Assembly (NCBI GenBank): GCA_016704425.1
Contig: JADJAC010000011.1
Span: 1,116,001-1,180,000, forward strand
DNA length: 64,000 bases
Reading direction: 5' to 3'
Origin: Sphingomonadales bacterium
Lineage (GTDB): Bacteria > Pseudomonadota > Alphaproteobacteria > Sphingomonadales > Sphingomonadaceae
A program made the translations under genes and the position numbers. Shown piece by piece: positions 42,138 to 50,762 of the stretch. Each line of letters starts with the position of its first letter. The stretch's first letter is position 1. The notes below the pieces were generated by a model, which was not told the DNA's origin, did not search any database, and saw nothing but the letters and a program-made list of their open reading frames with translations.

Positions 42138-43314
42138 CGCGCATCAATGCAAATAGGGCCGCCGCCAGAAGGATCGGCGTTATCGCGATATCCATGCGGG
42201 AGAACGCAAGGATCGTAACCGGCGCGGTGAATGCGAGTGCGAGCACTGCCTTCTGCCAATAATGGCCGGCGCGGGAAAAAAATGTTGTCATGCCGATCAG
42301 GCAGGCAAGATTGGCGGCCGTCATGTCGTAGGAAAAGCCATAGGGGAGGACGAGAAATGTCGCGATTGCCCCGGCTAAACCATAAGACCGGCTGTCCATG
42401 TGGCGGGCACGAAAAACTGCAACAATTGTGAGGATCGCCACAACCGCCTGGATGGGTATCGCGATTTGCAGGGGGACACCAAGAATCGATAGCTGCGGTA
42501 CGACTGTTGGCATCATCAGAATGAAGAAAGTGCCGACATCATTCACCATGGCGGCCTGAAAGCCAGCAGTGGTCTTGATATAAGTCGCCCAGAGTTCAGG
42601 ACCAAATATGAGCGCCGACAACCCAACAAGCGCGATAGACGTGGCCGCCGCTACCGCAAATGGGCGCCACTGGCCGCGGGCCGCCAGCATGATCGGGGCA
42701 AGGATCGCAAGGTGCGGCTTGACAATCATCGCGCCGATCAATGCGCCGGCCAGCATGGGGCGCCTGTCCAGAAGGTTCCACGCCCCCAGCCAAAGCGCGC
42801 CGATCAGGAAGCCATAATGACCAGCCCAAATATTGACGATCGAGGCCGGCAGCAGAATTGCGAATGCAGCCGGAAGCCCGACGGATTTCAAATAGGGTTT
42901 TGCCGCCCAGATGAACAGGCTTCCAGTGCCGACGAGCCATACGACCAGCGCCACATAATAGGGCAAGAGTGCGAACAGCGGAGTATAGAGCAAGCTGACT
43001 GGCGGGTAGGAATAATTGTGATATTTCAGCATGTCCGGGCCGAACAGTTCATCCTGAAAGGCACGATAGGCTTCGACGCTGTACAAAATGTCCAGCTTGC
43101 CCTGCCAGAACAGATTACCTGAAGTGAAGACGTTGGCAAAGTCCCGTCCCCACAGAGCGGCGCCGTGAATTGAACCATTCGGTCTAGTGGTCCAGATATC
43201 GAACTGCACGACCGAAAAAATCAGCGCCAGCGGGGCGACCCAGGCTACCAGCCAAAAGGGGTTGCGGAAGATCGAACTCATGGCCGGCGAATTGACACGG
43301 TCGGCAGGATTCAT
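42103..43314 (-). CDS. polytopic glycosyltransferase, GT87/DUF2029-like
   Basis: A 403-aa membrane protein with about ten hydrophobic segments, of the GT87 (DUF2029) family that includes polyprenyl-dependent mannosyltransferases of the GT-C fold. Visible traits are an N-terminal Asp in GRDFANVFTSGNLFWQG, the NYSYPPVSLLYTPLFALLP stretch and the MIVKPHLAILAP segment near residue 200. Start may be ATG 43314 or ATG 43281 (MSSIFRNP). It lies between the methyltransferase and the GT39-like gene, overlapping the latter. Acceptor and sugar unknown. Confidence 0.82.
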   Translation of the reverse strand: MNPADRVNSPAMSSIFRNPFWLVAWVAPLALIFSVVQFDIWTTRPNGSIHGAALWGRDFANVFTSGNLFWQGKLDILYSVEAYRAFQDELFGPDMLKYHNYSYPPVSLLYTPLFALLPYYVALVVWLVGTGSLFIWAAKPYLKSVGLPAAFAILLPASIVNIWAGHYGFLIGALWLGAWNLLDRRPMLAGALIGAMIVKPHLAILAPIMLAARGQWRPFAVAAATSIALVGLSALIFGPELWATYIKTTAGFQAAMVNDVGTFFILMMPTVVPQLSILGVPLQIAIPIQAVVAILTIVAVFRARHMDSRSYGLAGAIATFLVLPYGFSYDMTAANLACLIGMTTFFSRAGHYWQKAVLALAFTAPVTILAFSRMDIAITPILLAAALFALMRDGRAGANTEPQ

Positions 43315-43349
43315 TCAGCCACTCCACTTCATGAGGCGAAATTCATTGA

Positions 43350-44120
43350 TCAAGATTGAGTCGGCTTTGAAAGAACATATGCTTGAGTCCATATAAGGCC
43401 GCGCACAATTGGAATGCGGGAAATGACCTGACCGGCATATTTCAACACTCTCGCTCCAATCCCTCCCCCAAATTCAGCAAGAACCGGCAAATAGAATCCA
43501 AATATACGTTCTTCTTTTATTTGCAGTCCCGTTTTGAAAATTTGCCGCTTCAGCTCCCTTCTTGTCAGGAGGTTCGTATGGCCAAGCTCCTCTGCAGTCC
43601 CATATATCATACGGGCGACTGCCAATACCGGCCTGAACTTGAACAATCTTGCTACGAGTTCGACGGTCGCAAATCTTTGCGGTGTAGTGAGTATGAGCGT
43701 GCCTCCCGGGCGGAGGGCTTTTGCGAGTTGCATCAGCATCTCCTGGCTTTGGGAAGGCGGAACATGTTCAAGGACCTCGGAACAGAGCGCCAAATCCCGA
43801 TCCTCACATCCCAGTCCCTGCGTCGCATCTGCATTTCGAACGGAAACGCCGCGCAATCCGGCGACACCGTCAAGGAAGGACTGGTTGATATCAACCGCTA
43901 TGGTTGATGCGCCAAGATCACTCAGAAAGCGCGTAAAAACGCCACAGCCTACACCAACCTCAATGACCTTCGAGCCTGCCGCGACATGAAAACGGAGGTG
44001 ATTCTCGATCCATTCGCGGCGGGCCCGATGCAGGCCGCGGCGTGTCGGATTCGGATCGTTGTACAGCCTTTCCTGAAAGGCAATGTCTTCCTGTCGGGCG
44101 CGTATCGCGATGTCAGTCAT
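43350..44120 (-). CDS. class I SAM-dependent methyltransferase
   Basis: A 256-aa methyltransferase. The SAM-binding motif I is VIEVGVGCGVFTRFL near residues 53-67, followed by the acidic TIAVDIN, and motif with CSEVLEHVPPSQ near 112. The C-terminal 70 residues contain hydrophobic stretches (IGARVLKYAGQVISRIPIV) that may dock it to the membrane. The ATG at 44120 overlaps the end of the GT2 gene by 8 bp. In this context it may methylate a lipid-linked sugar or polyprenyl intermediate; this is inference from neighbours. Confidence 0.85.
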   Translation of the reverse strand: MTDIAIRARQEDIAFQERLYNDPNPTRRGLHRARREWIENHLRFHVAAGSKVIEVGVGCGVFTRFLSDLGASTIAVDINQSFLDGVAGLRGVSVRNADATQGLGCEDRDLALCSEVLEHVPPSQSQEMLMQLAKALRPGGTLILTTPQRFATVELVARLFKFRPVLAVARMIYGTAEELGHTNLLTRRELKRQIFKTGLQIKEERIFGFYLPVLAEFGGGIGARVLKYAGQVISRIPIVRGLIWTQAYVLSKPTQS

Positions 44121-45078
44121 GCGAACTCTCCATCCCAATAGTCTGGCTGACGATATATAGCGGGCGTTGTTTTGTCTCGATGAGTATTCGGCCGACATAT
44201 TCACCGAGCACGCCCAAGGATATCAGCTGCAATCCGCCAAAAAACAGGATCGCAGTCATAAGTGAGGCATAGCCCGGCACATTGACGCCGGAAATGACCG
44301 TTCGCCCGATGATGAAGCTGGCATAGACAAAAGAAAGCAAGGCGACCGCGACGCCGACATAGCTCCAGACGCGCAGGGGTATGGTCGAAGCTGAGGTGAT
44401 CCCGTCGATTGCAAGAGTCCAAAGTTTCCAGTAGCGGAATTTGGTTGATCCGACCTCGCGCTCCGCACGGTCATATTCCACGGCCGTCTGCTTGAAGCCG
44501 CTCCAGGCAAACAGGCCCTTCATGAACCGGTTTCGCTCCGGCATCTTGCAGATGACATTGACAACCTTGCGGTCGAGCAGCCGGAAATCGCCGGCGTGTT
44601 CCGGAATCTTGTCCGACGAAAGCCAATTGTGCGCGCGGTAGTAGAGGTCTGCTGTGAATCGTTTTGGCAGGCTGTCGCTTTCGCGGTTGCGCCTTACGCC
44701 GTAGACAACCTCGCTGCCGTTGCGCCAGGCCTTGATCATGTCGGCAATGACTTCCGGTGGATCCTGTAGGTCCACGTCAATCGGGATCACAGCATCGCCC
44801 CTGGCATAATCCAGTCCCGCTGAAAGCGCAGCTTCCTTGCCGAAGTTGCGGGATAGCGACACGGCCCGGACGCGCTTTTGGTTGGCATTTGCCGCGAGGA
44901 TTGCGGCAAAAGTCGCATCGTTGCTGCCATCATCGATGAAAAGGATCTCCCACGAATCGGCTGCTGGGTCGGGCAGACCCTCCAGGACTTTGCCGACGCG
45001 CGATACGAAAGGGGCAATTGCCTCTTCCTCGTCCTTCACGGGGACAAGGATCGTCAAAATAGGTTGCGTGGCGTTCAT
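44113..45078 (-). CDS. GT2 polyprenyl-phosphate glycosyltransferase (GtrB/DPMS-like)
   Basis: A 321-aa enzyme with a GT-A domain (about residues 1-215) and two C-terminal membrane helices (about 225-290), the layout of GtrB, PglI-like and ArnC proteins that load a nucleotide sugar onto undecaprenyl phosphate. Seen are LTILVPVKDEEEAI, the LFIDDGSNDAT loop, the DxD-like PIDVDLQDPPE and LDRKVVN. The ATG at 45078 suits the AAGGA ribosome binding site best; 45081 is possible, and the frame is open to 45138. A GtrA-like gene lies just upstream. Confidence 0.9.
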   Translation of the reverse strand: MNATQPILTILVPVKDEEEAIAPFVSRVGKVLEGLPDPAADSWEILFIDDGSNDATFAAILAANANQKRVRAVSLSRNFGKEAALSAGLDYARGDAVIPIDVDLQDPPEVIADMIKAWRNGSEVVYGVRRNRESDSLPKRFTADLYYRAHNWLSSDKIPEHAGDFRLLDRKVVNVICKMPERNRFMKGLFAWSGFKQTAVEYDRAEREVGSTKFRYWKLWTLAIDGITSASTIPLRVWSYVGVAVALLSFVYASFIIGRTVISGVNVPGYASLMTAILFFGGLQLISLGVLGEYVGRILIETKQRPLYIVSQTIGMESSHD

Positions 45079-45130
45079 CATCGTCCTTGTGCCATGCTTT
45101 GCCGCGAAGATGGTTAACGAAATGCAAAAA

Positions 45131-45535
45131 TCAGCCAAAGACCCAGCGGCGGTTGAGCGTGAAGGTCAAAATCGGACTTACGAAAACAATCGGAATGACC
45201 GGCCACCAGGTCGGACCGCCCATTTGCTTGACGAGAAGCCAGACGAAGAACTGGTTTGCGAGGAATCCAAGCGATGTAGTGATGAAAAACCGGACCGTCC
45301 GAATATGGGCTCGGTCGCGCGCACCATGCCCGCGGAAACTGAATTCGCTGTGCAGCACATATCCAACGGCGCTGGCGACGATGAAGACGAGCAACAGTGA
45401 GAGGTTGGGATCGATATGCAGGAAAGTCGCGACGACCCAATAGCCTCCTGCCACCAGCAGAGTCAGCAGCCCGCCACTCACGCCGAAGCGGATGACCTGA
45501 CCGATCAGTGCCAGCTTTTGGTTTTCTTCACTCAC
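45131..45535 (-). CDS. GtrA-family membrane protein (polyprenyl-sugar flippase type)
   Basis: A 134-aa protein with four membrane helices, of the GtrA/DPMS-associated family. FGVSGGLLTLLVAGGYWVV opens the first helix, and VGYVLHSEFSFRG and TLNRRWVFG are the typical loop signatures. GtrA proteins are thought to flip undecaprenyl-phosphate sugars across the membrane. It lies upstream of the GT2 gene, the same pairing as gtrA-gtrB. The GTG at 45535 gives VSEENQK; the frame is open to 45619 with codons that overlap the divergent promoter region. Confidence 0.87.
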   Translation of the reverse strand: MSEENQKLALIGQVIRFGVSGGLLTLLVAGGYWVVATFLHIDPNLSLLLVFIVASAVGYVLHSEFSFRGHGARDRAHIRTVRFFITTSLGFLANQFFVWLLVKQMGGPTWWPVIPIVFVSPILTFTLNRRWVFG

Positions 45536-45586
45536 GTTTCCGTCTTGCTCCAGGCTTCCCACTTGTCGCAGAGCCTTTAAGGCCGC

Positions 45587-47398
45587 ATGGTTGCCAAAGA
45601 AACAAGGTTCAGGGGCCAATTGCCGATGAATGCTGAAAAATCGGACTTTCTTGCGCGTTACTGGAAGTCCATCCTGCTACTCGTCTGGCTGGCAGCAAGC
45701 GCCTATTTTCTGTTTGACCGGTGGCATGCCATTCGCTGGTTCGCGCTTGCCGATACCGATGACAATATGCGCATCATGCAGGTTCGCGCTCTGATGCACG
45801 GGCAGGATTGGTACGACCTCCGCCAATACAGGCTTGATCCGCCCAACGGTGCAAACATCCATTGGTCGCACTTTGTCGATTTGCCGATTGTCGGAATCAT
45901 CCTTTTGGCCAAGCCTTTTTTTGGCGGACTGGTCGCCGAAAAGATTGCCGTAGCTCTGGCCCCGCTGATTCCGCTCGGGATCGCGATGACCGGGTTGGGC
46001 TTGACTGCGCGAAGGCTGGTAGCGCCAGGGGCGTATCTCCTCGCCGCAGCGATCTTGCTCTGCTTTGTAACGGCAATGACGATGTTCATGCCGTTGCGCA
46101 TCGATCATCATGGTTGGCAGCTTGCCCTGCTTACCGTTATTCTCGCCGGGCTTGCGGACCAAGCCGCTTTGCGCGGCGGGCTGACGGTTGGCCTTGCATC
46201 GGCATTGTCGCTGGTGATCGGGCTTGAGACTCTTCCATGGCTCGCGATAGCTGCTGCTGGCATCGTTCTTCGGTGGGTCATCGCGAGCGAGCAATCGTCT
46301 CGGATGCGCGGTTATGGCCTTGCCCTTGGGGGCGGTGTTGCGCTCGGGTTTCTGGCCTTTTCTTCGAGAGACAATTGGGTCGCGCGCTGTGACGCACTGA
46401 CGCCGGTCTGGCTGTCGGTGATGCTGCTGGCGTCTGCACTTGTATTTCTGGCCGGTTCGTTGCGTGTCGAAAACCGCGGTATGAGGATTCTGTTCGCGGT
46501 TGCAGCGGGTGGCCTTGTCGCTTGTTTCTTCGCTCTCGCCTGGCCTCAATGTGTTGGGAGGCCGGAGCAGATTACGCCGGAACTCAAGCGGCTTTGGTTC
46601 AACAATATCAGCGAGGTCAAGCCGATTTACACCCGCAATTGGCCAACCATATTGTCGACTTCGGTGCTGGTCATAGGGCTGTTCGGCAGCTTCTGGGCAC
46701 TTTGGAAACACCGGAAAGAAGAGCGTGGTGCAGCTTGGGCGACGATAGCTTTGCTCTCTTTCGGTTCGGGCCTCCTCGTACTCTGGCAAGCCCGAGCTGC
46801 GCCTTCGGCCCTCATGTTCAGCGTTACGGGCGCGACGGCCATTGGTTGGAACATCCTCGTTCGCGCCAGAAGCCATTCATCGATGCTTGTGCGGGTATTC
46901 GGCACATTCGCCGCTTTTCTCCTGGTGTCGGGGCTGGCTGTGCAGCTCGTGGCGGGATGGCTCCCCAATCCGGATGCTGCCAAGCCAGGGATGAAGCGTG
47001 TCAATCGTGCCAATGTCAATTGTGCGACCATTCCATCAATGCGGCCAATAGCCGTGTTGCCCAAGGCGACTGTCCTGACCTTTGTCGATCTCGGGCCGAG
47101 GCTGATCACCATCACGCACCACGACGCAATTGCGGGACCATATCATCGCAATGGCGATGCAATCATCGATATTCAGCGAGCTTTTCGCGGCACCCCCGAT
47201 GATGCGCGCAACACGGCACGCAAGCATGGCGCAAGCCTGTTACTGATTTGCCCGAACATGTCCGAATCGACCATCTATAAGTCGCAGGCCCCAAAAGGAT
47301 TTTACATGCAGTTGGTGGGCGGCAAGGTTCCAGCTTGGCTTGAACCTGTTGCTCTTCCTGCCAGTTCTCCATTCCTGCTTTGGCGCATCAGGCCCTGA
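45587..47398 (+). CDS. large membrane protein, STT3/AglB-like GT-C candidate
   Basis: A 603-aa protein with about twelve membrane segments and a C-terminal soluble region (after about residue 470) with several Cys. The first outer loop contains DTDDNMRIMQVRAL (residues 56-69) and QYRLDPPNGANIHWSH follows; PLRIDHHGWQ is at 169-178. Such acidic and DHH motifs in the first loops recall STT3/AglB oligosaccharyltransferases and PMT-like enzymes, though the WWDYG motif is not seen. ATG 45626 could be the start instead. It is divergent from the gtrA-like gene and adjacent to the glycan cluster. Confidence 0.72.
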   Translation: MVAKETRFRGQLPMNAEKSDFLARYWKSILLLVWLAASAYFLFDRWHAIRWFALADTDDNMRIMQVRALMHGQDWYDLRQYRLDPPNGANIHWSHFVDLPIVGIILLAKPFFGGLVAEKIAVALAPLIPLGIAMTGLGLTARRLVAPGAYLLAAAILLCFVTAMTMFMPLRIDHHGWQLALLTVILAGLADQAALRGGLTVGLASALSLVIGLETLPWLAIAAAGIVLRWVIASEQSSRMRGYGLALGGGVALGFLAFSSRDNWVARCDALTPVWLSVMLLASALVFLAGSLRVENRGMRILFAVAAGGLVACFFALAWPQCVGRPEQITPELKRLWFNNISEVKPIYTRNWPTILSTSVLVIGLFGSFWALWKHRKEERGAAWATIALLSFGSGLLVLWQARAAPSALMFSVTGATAIGWNILVRARSHSSMLVRVFGTFAAFLLVSGLAVQLVAGWLPNPDAAKPGMKRVNRANVNCATIPSMRPIAVLPKATVLTFVDLGPRLITITHHDAIAGPYHRNGDAIIDIQRAFRGTPDDARNTARKHGASLLLICPNMSESTIYKSQAPKGFYMQLVGGKVPAWLEPVALPASSPFLLWRIRP

Positions 47399-47402
47399 CT
47401 CC

Positions 47403-48176
47403 ATGCACAGCCTGCCGATTTTTTTAATTCTCAAGGACCGGCCGGTTATTCTTGTGGGGCACGGCGATGCGGCGAAGGCAAAGCGCCTTCTGCTTGAACG
47501 GGCAGGAGCACGGATCGTCAATGAACAAGAGCAGGCGGCACTCGCCATTGTGGCAGTTGATGATGAGTCGGAGGCACTCGCGGCGATTTCCCGCCTCAAG
47601 GCGCGCGGTGTGCTTGTCAACGCGACAGATCGTCCCGAACATTGCGATTTTACATTGCCTGCGATTGTGGACCGAGAGCCAGTGATCGTGGCAATCGGAA
47701 CGGGCGGGGCATCAGCGGGGCTTGCAAAGGCGCTGAGGCAAAAGCTGGAGCAGCTTCTGCCGCAATCTTTGGGCAGCCTCGCTGAAGGCCTGAGGCGAGC
47801 CCGGTCTTCCATACGCGAGCGCTGGCCAGAGCCTGACGCTCGTCGTCGGGCGATTGACTCCGCTCTCGACGCTGGCGGACTACTTGATCCACTCATGTGC
47901 ATAGGGCCGGACGCAATAGCAGAATGGCTGGAAAGCCCGGACGAAAATTGGTCGAGAGGGCTCCGGGTTGTCTTGGTTTCCAGTGATGATCCCGATCATT
48001 TGACGCTTCAGCAGGCGCGCCTGCTCGGCCAGGCGGACATGATCGTATATGGGGCAGACATAGCTCCTGCGATAATTGCACGCGGTCGCGCAGATGCCGT
48101 GCGCAGATTAGCCGAAGTGCCGCCTGATCCCCTGCCGAATGGATTGATCGTCCAGATTGTGCGAGAAGTACAATGA
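47403..48176 (+). CDS. siroheme-synthase-like (CysG N-terminal) protein with degenerate SUMT tail
   Basis: A 257-aa protein related to precorrin-2 dehydrogenase/ferrochelatase (CysG N-terminal half, Met8p). The NAD-binding loop reads GHGDAA at residues 19-24, and NATDRPEHCDFTLPAIVDRE with AIGTGGASAGLAKALRQKLE are typical CysG segments. Residues 189-235 resemble the start of the uroporphyrinogen methyltransferase domain, but its GxGPGDxxLLT loop is changed to SSDDPDHLT and the rest is missing. It probably acts in siroheme or heme d1-like tetrapyrrole synthesis. It overlaps the CorA/ZntB gene by 4 bp. Confidence 0.8.
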   Translation: MHSLPIFLILKDRPVILVGHGDAAKAKRLLLERAGARIVNEQEQAALAIVAVDDESEALAAISRLKARGVLVNATDRPEHCDFTLPAIVDREPVIVAIGTGGASAGLAKALRQKLEQLLPQSLGSLAEGLRRARSSIRERWPEPDARRRAIDSALDAGGLLDPLMCIGPDAIAEWLESPDENWSRGLRVVLVSSDDPDHLTLQQARLLGQADMIVYGADIAPAIIARGRADAVRRLAEVPPDPLPNGLIVQIVREVQ

Positions 48177-49132
48177 TGCATGCATTCGCGATATCGAACG
48201 GGGCACCAGTCGAACTCCCGTTTTTGGAGGGTGCCGCTCAATTCAAAAGTGCGGAACTCGTCTGGCTCGCCCTTGATGGACGGCAGCCCGGCGTCGCGCA
48301 ATGGATCGCGGAACAGCAGGATATTCCCGATATTGCGCGTTCAGCCCTGATGGCAGCGGAAACCCGTCCGCGGAGCGACCTTGTCGGGCAAGGTGTGATC
48401 ATCAACTTGCGAGGTCTTGGCAAGACGCCAGAGGATGATCCGGATGCGCTGGTTTCTCTGCGATTCTGGGCGGAAACCGGACGCGTCATTCTGGTGATGT
48501 TCCGGACGCCACTGGCGCTCGATATTGTCGTCCAGGAATTTCTTGCCGGGAAGATATGCGACCCCGGCGATTTGCTGAGTGCCTTTGCAAATGCGATTAC
48601 TGACGGACTCGATCCGGATGTAGCCAATCTGGGCGATGCGCTAGATGATTGCGAACTCAAGGTCGAGGTTGCGAACATCCACCCCACGCGAAGGGAAGTG
48701 ACCCGGGTCCGGGCACGGGCAATAGCCTTTCGACGTTTCGTAGCCCCGCAGCGACAGGCCTTGTCCCAATTGTCTGGGGCAGCGCTTGACTGGCTTGACG
48801 ACGATGATCGGTTGCACTTGCGGGAAGGTGCGGATCGGGCAGCTCGCATGGCTGAAGAACTCGAATCCGTCCGCGAGCGCGCGATGCTGATGCATGAGGA
48901 ACTTACAGATCGGCGCTCCGAACTGATGGACGGACGCGCACTGTTGATCTCGATCGTCGCGCTCGTCTTCCTGCCACTGACTTTCATTACGGGGCTATTG
49001 GGCATGAACGTCGATGGCATACCCTATGCCCATCAGCCTTGGGCGTTTTGGGGCGTTACTGGGGTCTGCCTTTTTCTAGCTATGCTCGTCATTGGCTGGT
49101 TTGTGCGCTCGCACTGGATCAGCGGCGATTAG
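48173..49132 (+). CDS. CorA/ZntB-family metal ion transporter
   Basis: A 319-aa divalent cation channel or transporter. The C-terminal membrane region has two helices with the selectivity loop GMNVDGIPYAHQ following ALVFLPLTFITGLL, the (G)MN signature of the CorA family. The large N-terminal part is the cytoplasmic funnel domain with a long helix (RRSELMDGRALLISIVA). The GMNVxGIP form and length lean toward ZntB (zinc), but magnesium cannot be excluded. It is coupled to the siroheme-synthase-like gene (ATGA) and convergent with the pterin dehydratase gene. Confidence 0.85.
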   Translation: MMHAFAISNGAPVELPFLEGAAQFKSAELVWLALDGRQPGVAQWIAEQQDIPDIARSALMAAETRPRSDLVGQGVIINLRGLGKTPEDDPDALVSLRFWAETGRVILVMFRTPLALDIVVQEFLAGKICDPGDLLSAFANAITDGLDPDVANLGDALDDCELKVEVANIHPTRREVTRVRARAIAFRRFVAPQRQALSQLSGAALDWLDDDDRLHLREGADRAARMAEELESVRERAMLMHEELTDRRSELMDGRALLISIVALVFLPLTFITGLLGMNVDGIPYAHQPWAFWGVTGVCLFLAMLVIGWFVRSHWISGD

Positions 49133-49419
49133 TCAATCAGTTTGTCGATGGCATGCGCAAGCTTGACGTCTCGTTCTGAAAGTCCCCCGGCATCATGAGT
49201 AGTCAGCAGAATATCCACGCGGTTCCAGACATTCGTCCATTCGGGGTGATGATCCTGCTGTTCCGAGAGCAAGGCCACACGCGTCATGAATGCGAACGCA
49301 GCTGAAAAATCCGGAAAGATGAAGCGTCGGGTTATCGCATCACGGGCATCATCGAAATCCCATTCGCCAAGAGCATCCAGCGCGTCTGCGCGTTCGTTTT
49401 CGTCAAGCTGTTCGATCAA
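49129..49419 (-). CDS. phhB: 4a-hydroxytetrahydrobiopterin dehydratase (PCD/DCoH)
   Basis: A 96-aa pterin-4a-carbinolamine dehydratase that regenerates quinonoid dihydropterin for phenylalanine hydroxylase or similar enzymes. The active-site motif DHHPEW is at residues 56-61, with a third His in TTHDAGGLSERD and the family closing VKLAHAID. The small alpha-beta fold forms a tetramer. It is stand-alone; its stop overlaps the end of the convergent CorA/ZntB gene by 4 bp. No phenylalanine hydroxylase gene is in the window. Confidence 0.95.
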   Translation of the reverse strand: MIEQLDENERADALDALGEWDFDDARDAITRRFIFPDFSAAFAFMTRVALLSEQQDHHPEWTNVWNRVDILLTTHDAGGLSERDVKLAHAIDKLID

Positions 49420-49536
49420 CGCTCCCGCCTCCTGTTACCTGCCACTGCCTCGACTCAAGGGTTCGAGTGTGATGCAAGATGCCTGTCTAGGCACGAAGCG
49501 CTTCCACCTCAACCGATCAGGCTCTATGTCGCCAAG

Positions 49537-50118
49537 ATGATGGGGCAGGGACAACTCAGGTTTGAAGACATCTCTTGTCAGCGCGGCGGGCGGTTACTCT
49601 TCGAAAACCTCTCATTCGCGTTGGGTCCGGGCGATGCGGCGGTGGTTTCCGGACCCAATGGCATCGGAAAATCCAGTCTCTTGCGGCTAGCCGCTGGTTT
49701 GCTGATGGCCGCAAGCGGCACGATCCAGCGGGCAGGACGCATAGCACTTGCCGACGAATCTCTGGCGCTTGATCGGCACTTGCCGTTGCAAGAGGCGCTT
49801 GGCTTCTGGGCTAAAATGGATGGCGGGGCGACAGGGAAAGCCCTGGCTCTGGTTTCACTCGACCATCTTGCTCAGGTGCCCGTCAGAATGCTTTCAACAG
49901 GGCAGCGCAAGCGCGCGACATTGGCGCGCATTCTTGCCAGTTGCTCAGATATTTGGCTTCTTGACGAGCCGGCAAATGGGCTGGACTTGGCTTCGCTTGA
50001 AGTGCTTTCGCAGCTGATTGCCAGCCATCGTGCCTCCGGCGGCATCGTCTTGGCAGCGTCTCACCAGTCCCTCGGAATCGAGCAGGCGCAGGATATCCGC
50101 CTAGAGGCAAGGCCGTGA
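49537..50118 (+). CDS. ccmA: cytochrome c biogenesis ATP-binding protein CcmA
   Basis: ATPase of the CcmABCD complex that releases holo-CcmE heme chaperone for system I cytochrome c maturation. The 193-aa protein shows Walker A GPNGIGKSS (residues 39-47), signature LSTGQRKRATLARIL and Walker B IWLLDEPANGLD. Walker A has Ile-Gly in place of the usual Ala-Gly, and Ser for Thr. Two ATG codons in tandem start the gene. It overlaps ccmB by 4 bp. The remaining ccm genes are not in the window. Confidence 0.93.
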   Translation: MMGQGQLRFEDISCQRGGRLLFENLSFALGPGDAAVVSGPNGIGKSSLLRLAAGLLMAASGTIQRAGRIALADESLALDRHLPLQEALGFWAKMDGGATGKALALVSLDHLAQVPVRMLSTGQRKRATLARILASCSDIWLLDEPANGLDLASLEVLSQLIASHRASGGIVLAASHQSLGIEQAQDIRLEARP

Positions 50119-50762
50119 AGACGTTCCTCGCTCTGGCTGCCCGCGATGTGCGACTGGCATATGGCCGGGGTGGCGCGACGCTTCCCATCATCTTTTTTCT
50201 GCTTGTCGCCACGCTCTATCCCTTTGGTGTTGGCCCGGATGGCAACTTGCTCGCGAAGACGGGAGGCGGGGTGTTGTGGATTGCGGCGCTATTGGCGTCG
50301 TTACTTCCTGTTGATCGACTCATCGCACCAGATATGGATCAGGGCCTTCTGGACCAGCTGGCCGTTCGCGGGGTATCCGAGGAGAGTATCGTCCTGGCGA
50401 AGTTCGCGGGCCATTGGCTTGGCTTCGGGCCGCCGCTTCTGATTGCCGCGGTGCCAGCGGCGGCACTTTTGCGTCTCGACGCCAACATGCTTGTGCGGCT
50501 TGAACTGGGCCTGCTGATCGGCACTCCCGGCCTCGCGGCGCTTTCTGTCTTCATTGCCGCCCTGACGGCAGGTGTGCGGGGAGCAGGGGCCCTCGCCGGT
50601 CTATTGATGCTGCCGCTGGCAGTTCCCTTGCTCATCTTCGGTGCTGGGTCGCTCGACCCATACGGCGGGAGTGCCCTCAAGCTTTTGGCTGCCACTTCGT
50701 TGCTGGCGATTGCCATGACCCCATTTGCTGCTGGAGCCGCCATCCGCGCTGCTCGCGAATGA
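50115..50762 (+). CDS. ccmB: heme exporter/cytochrome c biogenesis permease CcmB
   Basis: A 215-aa inner-membrane protein with six hydrophobic segments, the partner of CcmA in the complex that frees heme-loaded CcmE. The conserved opening FLALAARDVRLAYGRGG and the segment APDMDQGLLDQLAVRG (near residues 73-88) followed by FAGHWLGFGPPLL are CcmB-type. ccmA overlaps upstream. The stop is directly abutted by the stop of a convergent methyltransferase gene, so ccmC and the rest are not in line here. Confidence 0.92.
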   Translation: MKTFLALAARDVRLAYGRGGATLPIIFFLLVATLYPFGVGPDGNLLAKTGGGVLWIAALLASLLPVDRLIAPDMDQGLLDQLAVRGVSEESIVLAKFAGHWLGFGPPLLIAAVPAAALLRLDANMLVRLELGLLIGTPGLAALSVFIAALTAGVRGAGALAGLLMLPLAVPLLIFGAGSLDPYGGSALKLLAATSLLAIAMTPFAAGAAIRAARE

